Below, piece by piece: positions 38,401 through 46,800 of a stretch of 64,000 nucleotides of DNA. Below the pieces are notes generated by a model. The model had not been told where the DNA came from. It saw nothing but the letters and a program-made list of their open reading frames with translations, and did no database searches. Each line of letters opens with the position of its first letter. Positions within the stretch are counted from its first letter, which is position 1. A program made the position numbers and the translations under genes. The DNA lies in the NCBI GenBank assembly GCA_964496575.1, contig CAZCAC010000004.1, positions 80,887 to 144,886 of the forward strand, given 5' to 3'. This DNA is from CAZCAC01 sp964496575 (GTDB lineage: Bacteria > Planctomycetota > UBA1135 > GCA-002686595).

Positions 38401-38723
38401 AGGTCGACGTCGAGCTCGCGAAGGCGACGCTGACCATCGTCGACGCAGATGGCGAGTCGCTCGCCGGCGCGGCGATCATGCTGACCTTCCCCGAGGGCAG
38501 CGGAGATCAGCACTGGCTCGGCGAGACTCGGACGACCGGCGCCGACGGAGCGTTCGTGGTGACTCTGGTGCCGGGCGAGTACCACGCCTACCTGCTCGCT
38601 CTGGACGGCTCGGATCATGAAGCGGTCAAGGAAGCCCGGCGCTCGCTCTACCGGGACGATCCCCAGCTTCCGCGAGCGACCTTCACCTGGTCCGCTTCCG
38701 GAGCACAGCTCGCCTTCGATTGA
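35433..38723 (+). CDS. ECF sigma factor fused through a TM segment to carboxypeptidase-regulatory-like repeats
   Basis: 1096 residues from the ATG at 35433. Sigma region 2 lies at about 10-75 (ATADDLVQETWIAALRR) and region 4 at about 105-160 (GLDSRAIGRMRGVSASTIRGQ). A hydrophobic segment at 196-217 (LKIALALTALVFIPLIGVQLF) is followed by a Pro/Ser/Ala linker. Then come roughly eight Ig-like carboxypeptidase-regulatory modules, with units such as LRGRFLFPDGSPVVGLTLEI, IEGTLVREDGSPLTG and LTIVDADGESLAGAAIML. Expected topology: sigma domains inside, modules outside. It is the fused counterpart of the neighbouring gene pair at 3267-7433. A paralogue's 3' remnant lies at 40634. ECF sigma factors normally rely on separate anti-sigma proteins; none is encoded next to it. 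Confidence 0.85.
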   Translation: MSSITVEELLEHADWLRQLAYRLVADPATADDLVQETWIAALRRPPVRGRSPRPWLGKVLRNLERNRRRARVRRGDREVLADAAPANPTPEEIAREAEGQRMIAEAVAELAEPHRSVVVLRYFRGLDSRAIGRMRGVSASTIRGQLRHALDELRGRLDREHGGREAWAGFLLPFLPALPTATPTSTLAPAMASTMWLKIALALTALVFIPLIGVQLFSGAGSESASSSEAEVASGPGLPTSPDPAVALEPARGATSPVVAPPNPPSPVPPVTEARASAFTPVSIVVGSEDDPATLRGRFLFPDGSPVVGLTLEILASWFTVDQQPFSGVPEFLGDSGPVTDGEGRFEVSFETPRTFYCGISAKHQDHVLDRWQFRQLQVGTAIDVGTVVLRRPGAIEGTLVREDGSPLTGEAWKAYGKEVIPESSSGRRAISESGEVDRDTGTFRLDDLPPGPVRLQAKSPIAGWIEGPNVQVVSDEKVVAQIIYSGPDNSRRIAIATRNQLMISLGAPGRDSIVLHGAAGGPVTAKPLERAPNKYVFDDLEPGSYEVEIVDPRFQPWSEPNALTGSVVSARLVGSCSLSLRDPSGAPIEPLSVSFECLELTYTPPWLSEWEGLEVVPAMFAPKNFEARADGDYLSGNRLIGLVPGSWRVQVDAGESGTATVEVHDLAPGEERVVEFAPAIDNVSGIAGLVRELDGSPAAAAEVWLLHPAEEDDSPSSLVMYPGMAGYPQTEFRKTVTRTVTTAEGAFAFDHPGAGSYAVLARRTELFVVATEAFPLEAGEAFTDLELTLPAEAVLAGRLVGPPGSSTEGLRVFVAPASMPPQSLPFAMLAARDERDLDATGSFRSQSLPTGEAIPYVKLPANPDSTGQYSSTSSDADGLKQELALDPVQLVAGTNELELQLLEDFPGRLEVTVFAGGGPLAEVEVRLGPAGSFTAWSYRRGYTDPAGGPAKIVDFPGSRSLQVIDEAAGWCYRDPAPVQVITCATNQLQVDVELAKATLTIVDADGESLAGAAIMLTFPEGSGDQHWLGETRTTGADGAFVVTLVPGEYHAYLLALDGSDHEAVKEARRSLYRDDPQLPRATFTWSASGAQLAFD

Positions 38724-39059
38724 TCGGTCCGAGGGAGACGCCCCGGCGGGGCCGGCCAACCACCCGCCCCTTCGCCGGAGTCCTGCCCTTCCGAGGGGCC
38801 AGGGCTGGATCACGGATTCGAGGCCGTTGCTCGCCGAATGATCTCCTGTCTCCGGTCCGCGCCTGACCAGGTGAGGGAGGGAGGGGGCCGGGGCAGATTC
38901 TTGGGAGGCGATACGAGAAGCCCCCGAAGTAGACTTCCCTACCTTCCTCAGCACCAGTCCCCCTTTTGTCGTTGCCGGAGCGGGGGGGGTATTACGTCGC
39001 TTGGGACCGACGGCGCGCGTTCCGCCTTGGGAACCCGTGAGCTCTAGTTATCGGCGGGG
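38724..39059. other. Intergenic region, no gene seen
   Basis: About 335 bases between the sigma-fusion gene and the convergent TolB-like gene. A small GC-rich hairpin (GCCCC-GGC-GGGGC, 38740-38752) shortly after the sigma-fusion stop might act in termination. A G-run (38982-38989) precedes a TATTACG stretch. Nothing else is supported. Confidence 0.45.
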
Positions 39060-40185
39060 TCAGAAATTCTCGCCGACCTTATGCACTTGGTCGCCGGCTA
39101 CCGGGAATGTGCAAATACTGCCCTTGCCTCTGTCCGGGGCGCCGGGCGGCTGCAGCAGGAAGAGGAGCTCGCGTCCGTCCGGCGATAGAGAGAGGTTCGA
39201 GAGATAGCCCTCTTCTGTCGTGATGCGCGTCGGAGGTTCCTGGCGATCGACCTGCACCGAGAAGACGTCATAGCTGAATCCGCCCGGACCAGATCCGACC
39301 CTGGAGACGTAGAAAATGGTCCGGCCGTCTGGTGACAGCACAGGGTCCGAGGCCCCCTTTCCCGAAGGGGTAAGGCGGGTGGCTTCGCCCCCATGCAGGC
39401 CGACGGACCAGATCTCCTTATTGTAACTTGAGCCCGCTCTTAGCATCAGGAGGCGCGGGGGCTCCGACGCGATCGCGAACGCCCGCTTCGTTTTTCGATC
39501 GTCGGTGATGCGCACAAGATCGGTTCCGTCGACGCGGATCGAGTATAGATCCACGCATCGCGGCGGAACGAGCGTTCTGTCGATCCAGCTTTCGCCGAAG
39601 ACGACTCGGTCTCCCCCGGGCGTGAACAGAGGACCGAAGCATTGCCTCCCCGTCTCCGTAAGGCGAGCAGGCGTGGAGCCATCGGATCCCGCGATGAAGA
39701 CCTCGTGGATCTCTCCAGACTTGACGATGACCGCCAGGCGCTCTCCGTCCGGTGAGAAGGCGACTGGTGGGCCGAACGCGACCTTATCCGTTGCAACGTC
39801 CAAGTCTTTCACCAGGAGGCGGACATGTGACCCGTCGACGTTCATTACGTACGGCTCGCCTGACCGGTCATCCTGATCGGAGTAGAACAAGATCCGCCCC
39901 CCCGGCACAAACCGGGGCGACCGTTCCCAATAGGGAGTGCTGGTCAGCCGGGTCAGTCCGGCGCCGTCCCGATTCATCACGTAGATCTCGGAGGACTCAT
40001 GTTGCAGCGAGGCGAAAACTATACGCTCCCCGGTCGGATCGAAACGCGGGTGGCTGCGTCCAAATGTGGCTCCCTGGAGGTAGGCGTTCCCGAAACCTTT
40101 GCTGGGATCGTACGGTCGCTCGGTTTGGGCTGAACACGGAAAGTTCAGCATCGGCACGACTACAATCAGCATTAGGGTCTTCATG
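39060..40185 (-). CDS. TolB-like WD40/PD40 beta-propeller protein, exported
   Basis: 374 residues from the ATG at 40185, preferred to an ATG 15 bases upstream because GAGAGG lies seven bases before it and a signal peptide follows (MKTLMLIVVVPMLNFPCSA). About six PD40-type blades carry the family pattern of S-P-D-G-x-x-I/L-x-F, then a strand with D-x-x-G (RFDPTGERIVFAS, AFSPDGERLAVIV, VLSPDGRTIFYVS, SLSPDGRELLFLL). Its codons (AAA, TTA, ATA, GTA, CAA) are clearly less GC-rich at the third position than all neighbours, suggesting recent transfer. It sits between the sigma-fusion gene and a remnant of that gene's paralogue. It is probably periplasmic; the function is unknown. Confidence 0.82.
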
Positions 40186-40633
40186 GTTGTGCCTCTCACG
40201 ATTCACTGTCCGCGACATGTGCAGTCCACGGTCGGCCGCCTCGGGTTCGATGTATGACAGAGGAGCATTGGAGGGTGCTGAGGATCGCCTCGAGTTCCGG
40301 GCTGCGTCGAGCACGTCTCCCTGAGCAGTGGAGCAGGGGTCGCTCGAGAACGCAAGTCGCGCCCATCTCCACCTCCATCCCTGGGAAGAACGCCTGCTCC
40401 ATGCGGCCTCACCGCCCCTTCGGAGCCCAGCTCGGGCACGGGGCCAGAAGGGCATCTCCGTCTCTCGTTGCGAGGCGGGGGTTTGGGGAACTACGGGGTC
40501 ATGGAGAGGTCGGCGGCCACGGGCCGGTGGCGGCGTGGCTGCGGATTCGGTGGTGCCGTGTCAGGACAGAATCCACCGCCTTGCCTCGCTCCTCCTCGTT
40601 TTCGATTGTCCGAGCCGGGCAGGAGGGGGATCA
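40186..40633. other. Intergenic region, no gene seen
   Basis: About 450 bases upstream of the TolB-like gene. It contains a 9-bp inverted repeat (TGGAGCAGG 40329-40337 and CCTGCTCCA 40393-40401). Frames across it are open but have no family features; the region may include eroded parts of the deleted sigma-fusion paralogue. Confidence 0.4.
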
Positions 40634-40869
40634 ATGACCTTCCCCGAGGGCTGCGGACACCACCACTGGCTGGGCGAGACTCGCACGACCGGCGCCGACG
40701 GGACGTTCGAGGTGACGCTGGTACCGGGCGAGTACCACGCCTTCCTGCTCGCCCTGGACGGCTCGGACCAGGAGGCGGTCAAGGAAGCCCGGCGGGGGTC
40801 AGGAGCCAGGGCGACTCCCCCACGATTCTTCCGGCACCGGTGGGAGTCGTGGTGGAGTTGCCCTGATTC
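40634..40869 (+). pseudogene. 3' remnant of a paralogue of the sigma/carboxypeptidase-regulatory fusion gene
   Basis: Bases 40637-40794 align without gaps to 38484-38641 of the sigma-fusion gene with 16 differences in 158 by hand count, about 90 percent identity. The encoded stretch (HWLGETRTTGADGTFEVTL, then GEYHAFLLALDGSDQEAVKE) matches the last module of that protein. About half the differences are silent third-position changes, so the copy diverged for a time as a functioning gene. Beyond 40794 the similarity ends; a shifted frame continues to a TGA at about 40866. All upstream parts (sigma domains, TM, other modules) are missing. Confidence 0.75.
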
Positions 40870-40916
40870 CGTATCTCCGGTACCTTCTCTACGACCTGAA
40901 AACGAAAGGGGGAAGC

Positions 40917-41930
40917 ATGCGCACCGTCATCGCCACCGCCATCGCTCTCGTCACCATCGGCGCTCTCGCCTCGGCCGACGGGTGGAAGAAGCTCGATGGG
41001 AAACGTGTCCCGGCGCTCGAAGCGTCGGATTGGCTGAATGTGGAAGGAGAAACGCCCACCCTCGAGTCGCTGAAGGGCAAGGTCTGGTTACTCGAGTTCT
41101 TCGCCACCTGGTGAGGGCCTTGCATGGGGAAGGTCGGGGACCTTTCCAGGTTGCACGAGAAGTACTACAGCCAGGGATTCCGGGTGGTCGCGCTCTCCGA
41201 CGAACCGATCGCGCTGATCCGGTCGAAGCTCCAGGAGAAGTCCAAGGCGAAGTTCTGGCTCGGGTCGGATCCAGAGAACAAGACCCTGCCGCACTTCATC
41301 GATGGTGGATCGATCGGGATTCCGCACTTCTATCTGGTCGATGCCTCCGGCGAGGTGGTCGGCGAGGGTCTGCCCTCGGAGGCGCGGATCGAGGAGCTCT
41401 TGAAGCAGATCTTCGATCCCGTCCTGGAACGCGAGATCCACTCCGATCTCGACGAGGCGCGCCAGGCGTACGATGCGGGTCTCTACGGCGTCGCCTGGCG
41501 TGAAGCAGGCAAGCTGCTGAAGAAGAAAGGCGAGAAGGATCCGGCGGCGGTCGAGGACGCGGGTTTCCTGCGCGCGCGGGTCGAGGACTACGCCGCGCAC
41601 CTCCGCGGGATCGCCGAGGCGGACCGGAAGCGAGATCGCGTCAAGACCACCTATGGTCAGCTGCTGATCCTGGAGAAACGGTTCGCCGGCCTCGAGGTCG
41701 CCTCGTGGGCCAAGACCGAGAGGAAGGCGCTGAGCAAGGAGCGCAAGATCAGCGCCGACAAGAAGGCCTGGAAGGCCCTGGAGACTGCTCTCGTTCGTGA
41801 GCTGAAGGCCAAAGGGGTCGAGTGGAAGCTCAAGATCGCGGCGCAGAGCTACCGGAAGGTCGTCGACTCCTACCGCCGCACCGAAGCTGGACGGCTCGCG
41901 GCCGAGGCGGTGAAGCGACTCGGGGGGTAG
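40917..41930 (+). CDS. TlpA/thioredoxin-like protein with in-frame TGA at the active-site Cys (candidate selenoprotein)
   Basis: The frame from ATG 40917 (GGGGGAAG ribosome site, signal peptide MRTVIATAIALVTIGALASA) meets a TGA at 41112-41114 and then stays open in the same frame to 41930. Read through, it gives 337 residues. The TGA is codon 66, in FFATW-x-GPCMGKV, where thioredoxins have WCGPC. The rest of the fold follows: VVALSDEP, the cis-Pro segment GIPHFYLVDASGEVVGEG, then a helical, Lys-rich C-terminal domain of about 170 residues. With Sec at 66 and Cys at 69 the motif is UxxC. A hairpin starting seven bases after the TGA fits a bacterial SECIS. The alternative is a nonsense mutation of a Cys codon. 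Likely a periplasmic thiol-disulfide oxidoreductase. Confidence 0.75.
41121..41155 (+). promoter_or_regulatory. SECIS-like hairpin within the thioredoxin-like gene
   Basis: The upper stem pairs AAGGTC 41130-41135 with GACCTT 41139-41144 around a GGG loop. It extends by two G-C pairs across a bulged T at 41145 (GG 41128-41129 with CC 41146-41147). A lower TGCA/TGCA stem joins 41121-41124 with 41152-41155. The apical loop begins 21 bases after the TGA and starts with G, features expected of bacterial selenocysteine insertion elements, which lie in the coding region just after the UGA. Unpaired bulge and loop-G agree with known SelB-binding hairpins, but this is by eye only. Confidence 0.6.
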
Positions 41931-41963
41931 GGACTCGGGGCTCCGGCTTTCCGTCTCAACGGA

Positions 41964-42818
41964 TCAGTCGGAGCCTCCGCTCAAGGAGAACCGAAGCAGT
42001 CCTCCCCCCCCGTCCCCACCGAACGCCTGGTGGATCGCATCCCGAAGCTTCTCGTGGGTTAGAGGATGAAGATCTGCCGCGGCGAGAATCCACTCTGGCG
42101 GGATCGTGCTGGCGCCGGCCTCGTCCCCGCGCCTGGCCAGAGCGACCAGGCCCTCCCAGCCGATGCGCTCGGCGATCAACCACCCCAGCCCGTAGAGTGT
42201 CTCGTTGACGCGAGTATCACCGCTGAAGTTCTCGTACCAACCGATCTCGAAAATCTCCTCGATGGAAGGGACCGGCTGCACGAGGTAGGGCAGCATCCTC
42301 TTTCCCGTGGCGTCCTTCACCTCGATCAGGAAGCTGTCCAGGTAGCTGGCACCGACGAAGACGAGGCGGGTCTCCCTGGTATCCGGCGCCGGGAAGATCT
42401 GATCGGCGAGGAACTCACAGAGCCCCTCCTCCAGGACGGCAGGAAACCTGTCGTGGACATCCGGGAAATAGAAGTGAGCCATCTCGTGCGCGAGAGTGTT
42501 CTCCACGTTCTTGGCGTCGCGTCGCACGGCGATCCAGGCACCACCGAAGAGCGGCTCCTTCCTGATGCCCGCGATCTTGTCGTACATCAGGTGGTCCGCG
42601 AAGTGAGCCCGAAGAGGCCGCGCCGAGAATCCCTCGAGGGAGGTGTAGTACTCCAGCACCTTCTCGATACTCGCGGCCAGCTGTTGCGCCTCCTGCTCGC
42701 TCTCACCTCCGGCGAAGCCCCAGGAGCGTTCCACGCGTACCGGGCTGTCGGGTTCCGTCGGGGTGATGCAACTCGCCGTGAACAAGAGGGCGAACAGCAG
42801 GAGTCGAGCGTGGGTCAT
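41964..42818 (-). CDS. Lipoprotein with HExxH zinc-metalloprotease motif
   Basis: 284 residues from the ATG at 42818, which overlaps the stop of the CPBP gene (ATGA). The N-terminus is a lipoprotein signal with lipobox LFTASC, Cys at residue 17. HEMAH at 111-115 gives two zinc His and the catalytic Glu. The downstream EEGLCEFLAD (E130/E131) may supply the third ligand, as in gluzincin or MA-like peptidases. The C-terminal region is helical (YGLGWLIAERIGWEGLVAL), also common in such families. The protein is predicted on the outer face of a membrane. The frame is open far upstream but only the lipoprotein start makes sense. Substrate unknown. Confidence 0.75.
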   Translation of the reverse strand: MTHARLLLFALLFTASCITPTEPDSPVRVERSWGFAGGESEQEAQQLAASIEKVLEYYTSLEGFSARPLRAHFADHLMYDKIAGIRKEPLFGGAWIAVRRDAKNVENTLAHEMAHFYFPDVHDRFPAVLEEGLCEFLADQIFPAPDTRETRLVFVGASYLDSFLIEVKDATGKRMLPYLVQPVPSIEEIFEIGWYENFSGDTRVNETLYGLGWLIAERIGWEGLVALARRGDEAGASTIPPEWILAAADLHPLTHEKLRDAIHQAFGGDGGGGLLRFSLSGGSD

Positions 42819-43588
42819 GATTCGGAGTTCTCTGGAGCTGCGGAGCAGACGGCCTGGATGACGCTCTCCCGGGGAGGGCCCATCAGCACGGGACCGAGCA
42901 GGGAGGCTACCAGATCGACCAGGAAGTGCAGCACGATCGGGATCCACAACGAGCCGGTGACGACGAAGATGGCTCCGAAGAGCGCGGCCCCCACCGCGAT
43001 CTTCACCATCGCATGCGCCCCCTGGTAGGCGTGGCAGAGGGCAAAGACGAGGGATGGAAGGGCGACCGCCAGCGTCAGGCCGCCGGTGGAGGAACCGGTG
43101 AGGCTCGCGACGTAGCTCACCAGGAAACCGCGGAAGACGATCTCCTCCCCCACCGCGGCGCTGGTGATCAACACCAGTGAGTGCCTCGCCTCCCGCCACG
43201 TCTCCGGCATGAAGGGCGTGTCCCGTCGCCAGCGCCGGCGCGCCTCGGCCCGCCGCTTCGAGGTGACGAGGCTCCAGCCGGTGTCGAGGACGTAAGCGAC
43301 GAGGAGCACGCCGGCGAGGATTCCACCCACGAGCCACTGCCGCGGAGCAGCCGTCAGCCCGAGCGTGTCGAGGGACCGACCGACCAGCCACCAGACGAGC
43401 ACCACCAGGCCCGCGAGGAAGAGCAGCATGGCGGAGTTGCCCCAGTACATCGCGATCTTCTCGCGCGTCTCGAACGGCTCCAGCCCCTCGTCGTCGGCAG
43501 CGAGCTGGCGCTGCTGCCAGACGCCGAGCAGTGGCAGGACCAGCCCGCAGAGCACGGCCAGTCCGTGATCCCAGATCGTCGGTGTCAT
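42815..43588 (-). CDS. CPBP family intramembrane metalloprotease
   Basis: 257 residues from the second of two adjacent ATGs (43586-43588), with GGGAGG just upstream; the long upstream extension lacks membrane or family features. About seven membrane segments. CPBP (Abi/Rce1) motifs are present: SAAVGEEIVFRGFL (EExxxR), FALCHAYQG (FxxxH) and VLHFLVDL (second His motif). The family are membrane-embedded proteases related to prenyl-protein peptidase. A long basic loop (TSKRRAEARRRWRRDTPF) lies between the second and third segments. It is translationally coupled to the lipoprotein protease and divergent from the alpha-2-macroglobulin gene. Confidence 0.88.
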   Translation of the reverse strand: MTPTIWDHGLAVLCGLVLPLLGVWQQRQLAADDEGLEPFETREKIAMYWGNSAMLLFLAGLVVLVWWLVGRSLDTLGLTAAPRQWLVGGILAGVLLVAYVLDTGWSLVTSKRRAEARRRWRRDTPFMPETWREARHSLVLITSAAVGEEIVFRGFLVSYVASLTGSSTGGLTLAVALPSLVFALCHAYQGAHAMVKIAVGAALFGAIFVVTGSLWIPIVLHFLVDLVASLLGPVLMGPPRESVIQAVCSAAPENSES

Positions 43589-43731
43589 CATCCTCCCGGC
43601 CGGCTCGTCCCCGGCCGCGGGCCCATCGTAGAGCACCGGCCGTTTCGTTTGGAGTTGCGGGAATCCTCCCCAAGAAACCCTCCCCTCCATCCGTATCACC
43701 GCGGGAAGGGCTGTCCGAGGGGTCTGTGACG

Positions 43732-43746
43732 ACTTCGTTACGAAGT
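43732..43746. promoter_or_regulatory. 15-bp palindrome in the protease/macroglobulin divergent promoter
   Basis: ACTTCGT-T-ACGAAGT is a perfect 7+7 inverted repeat with a one-base centre, 74 bases before the macroglobulin start and about 145 before the CPBP start. The direct repeat TCTGTGACG occurs on both sides (43723-43731 and 43774-43782). This is the form of a dimeric repressor or activator site and could control both divergent units. No regulator gene is adjacent. Confidence 0.5.
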
Positions 43747-43819
43747 TCCCCCCTGACCGCTCGTTCAATCTACTCTGTGACGCCCCCGCTCTTCGACATC
43801 GGCCACCTCGAGAATCGAC

Positions 43820-46800
43820 ATGCTCCGCTCAGCCACCGCTCTGTTCCATCTCCTCTCCGCCGCCCTCCTGACCCTCGCTCTCTCGACCGCCGCCTCCGCT
43901 GAGGGCGAAGCCCGGGCCGAGCTCGACGCCGTCCCCGCCCCGGTGAGGGAAGCGATGATGGCCGGGCAGTACGGCGCGGCCGTGACCGCGCTCGATCGGC
44001 TCGTCGCCGAAGAGCCCGAGGCGACCGACTTCTGGACCTGGTTGCGCGGGCTGGCACTGACGCACGATGGGAAGCTCGAGGAGGCGGCGGCCCTCTTCGA
44101 GGGGTTCGGCCGAGAGTTTCCGCGGAGCCGCTGGCGCTCCAAGGCTCGCTTCGAGCTCGCGGACGTCCTGCGTCGACTGCGGCGCTTCGAGGAAGCTGAA
44201 GCGATCTACGAGGCCGCGGTCGGAGAGCTGCGCGCCGAGGGCCGGCAACGGGAGCTGGCGCGGATCTACCTCGACTTCGCCGACGCGCTCTCGATCGAGC
44301 CGGAGGAGCCGCGACCGGAACAGAAGATCGACTACGCGCGCGCCCTCATGCTCTACGCCAGGACACTCGACCTCGATCTGCCGCGCGACCTCCGGGACTA
44401 CGCGATGTATCGCCAGGCGGTCTGCACGAAGGAGCTGAACGACTGGGACGGCGCGATCGCGAGGTACACCGAGTATCTCGCCGAGTTCGATCCGGATCGG
44501 GAAGGCGCGACGCTGCACCACGGCGAACCCGGAGAGCGGGTGTTCGAGGCGCGTTTCGCGCTGGGCTCCTGTCGTTCGGCGAAGGGGGATCTCGCCGGTG
44601 CACGCCGCGACTTCGAGGACCTGATCGGGGCGATAGCAGCCCATCTCGGAAGCGAGCGCAAGGATCCCGAGCAGCGCGCCGAGCTGACCCGCCTCGCCGG
44701 GGACGCCGCCTTCGCGGGGGCCTCCACCTGGATGCACGGTGCCGCGAGCGAGGTGACCCTGGGAATCGCCGCGTTGCGACGCTTCCTCGATGACTACCCC
44801 GACCACGAGAAGATCTCGGCCGCCGCGTTCGAAATCGGCGCCGCCTACCAGCGCATCGGCCGCTTCGAGGATGCGCTCACCGCCTATGATGCGTTCCTCG
44901 CGCGCGGGATCCCCGAGACCGACGACGAGGAGGTGCGCGAAGAGGCGACCAGGCTGGCGCGGCGCGCGCTCTTCTCCAAGGGCGAGATCTTCGCCGCCCA
45001 GAAGCGGTACGACGAAGCGATCGGGACGTTCACCGAGTACACCGCTCGCCACACGACCGGGCCCGACTGGGCGGCGGCGCAGCGAGGGATCCTCGAGGCC
45101 GAGTACGCCAAGGGCGTCAGCTTCCGCACCGACGGCGAGTGGGCACGAGCGCGAGAGGTGTGGACACGCTTCCTCGAGGCGCATCCGCTCGACGGGCGCG
45201 CCGCCCAGATCCTCTTCGACATCGGCATACTCCACTACGAGGAGGCGAAGGCCGCCGAGGAAGAGGATGACGAGCGAGCCCGGCCGAGCAGCGGACGCTA
45301 CCGCGACGCGATCGCCCAGTGGCACAAACTGCCGGCGAAGTACCCCGGCACCAACGAGGCGTCGATGGCGCTCTACCACGTCGGCACGACCCTGGAGAAC
45401 GACCTCGGTGACCTGGAGGCGGCGATCGAGGCCTACCGCGCGTGCAACTTCGGCTCCTACCAGCCCGCGGCGCAATCACGGCTCGCGGTGATGACCGTGC
45501 CGGCCCTCGCCGTGCGCACCGAACGCACTTGGCGCTCGAACGAGGCGGCGACCGTGCTGGCGCAGGTGCGCAACGTCGAGGAGCTCGAAGTCGCCATCTA
45601 CGAGCTCGACCTCGAGGCGTACTTCCGCAAGCACCTGACGCACCGCTCGATCGAAGCACTGGACCTCGACCTGATCGCTCCCGATCAGACACTCACCGTC
45701 GAGGTGAATGACTACCGGGAGTACGCCCCGATCGAACAGCAGGTGAAGCTGCCGGTCGAGGGGCCCGGGGTCTGGGCCGTAGCGATGACCGCGGACGACA
45801 AACGAGCGACCACGCTGGTGATCCGTAGCGACATCGACGTGATCGTCAAGAGCTCGCGTGCGGAGGTCTTCGTCTTCGCCGAGGAGATGACCACCGAGAG
45901 AGCCGCTGAAGGCGTGACGGTCCTGATCGGGCTGCCCGCTACCCAGGTGGGCGCCGCACCGGTCTTCCACGAGGTCGTGACCGACGCGTCGGGGATCGCG
46001 CGGCTCAGCTTCCCCGAGTTGAAGACCGATCCGCAGCTCCGGATCCTCGCCACTCGCGAGGGCCACTTCGCCTCCAACGGCATCAGTCTGGACGGGCTGG
46101 GACTCGCCGCCGAGCTGGAGCCGCGCGGCTTCGTCTACACCGATCGCACCGCCTACAAGCCGGGACAGATGGTGCACTGGCGCGCCATCCTGCGTCAGGT
46201 CGAGGACGGCCAGTTCACCTTCGAGCGCGGCATGCCGTACCAGTACGAGGCGGTCGACCCGCATGGACGCACCTTCGCCAGGGGGCAAGTCGAGCTCGGG
46301 AAGTTCGGAACCGTCCACGGGGACCTCTACCTCGACGAGTACGCGCTGCTGGGCACCTACGTCGTGAACCTCCGCGACACCGACGGGCGCGTCTTCAGTG
46401 GGAACTTCCAGGTGCAGCAGTATCAGCTGCAGCGCATCGAGCTCACCATCGACTTCGACGAAGAGGTCTACTACCGCGGCGAGACGGTCGAGGCGGAGCT
46501 CGCTGCCGCGTACTACTACGGCGAGCCGGTGGCGGGATCGCCGATCCACTACTCGTTGCCGGACGGCCGCTCCGGCCAGCTACGGACCGACCACGAGGGT
46601 AAGGCCAAGGTGACCTTCGAGACGCGGGATATGCCGCAGGAGGGCCTCCTCAGCTTCCAGGCGACCCTCACCGAGGAGCACGTCTCCACCCAGGGGCACG
46701 TCTATCTCGCCTTGCGCGGGTACTCCGCGGAGCTGCACGTCGATCGCGAGCTCTACCTGGCCGGCGACCGCTTCAACGTCGAGCTCACCACGCGTGCGCC

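Noticed and set aside
39052..40803. GGCGGGGTCAG-like sequences as ends of a transposable element
   Set aside because: The matches are short and GC-rich, no inverted repeat or transposase accompanies them; noted only as a possibility.
40917..41114. A short 65-residue protein ending at the TGA, followed by a separate gene from ATG 41124
   Set aside because: This would split a thioredoxin fold inside its active site; the first part lacks the fold and the second lacks a start with ribosome site. Read-through is the better explanation.
41112..41114. Genetic-code change with TGA as an ordinary sense codon
   Set aside because: Many genes in the window end in TGA with good operon spacing (for example the overlaps at 19319 and 24846), so TGA is a normal stop here.
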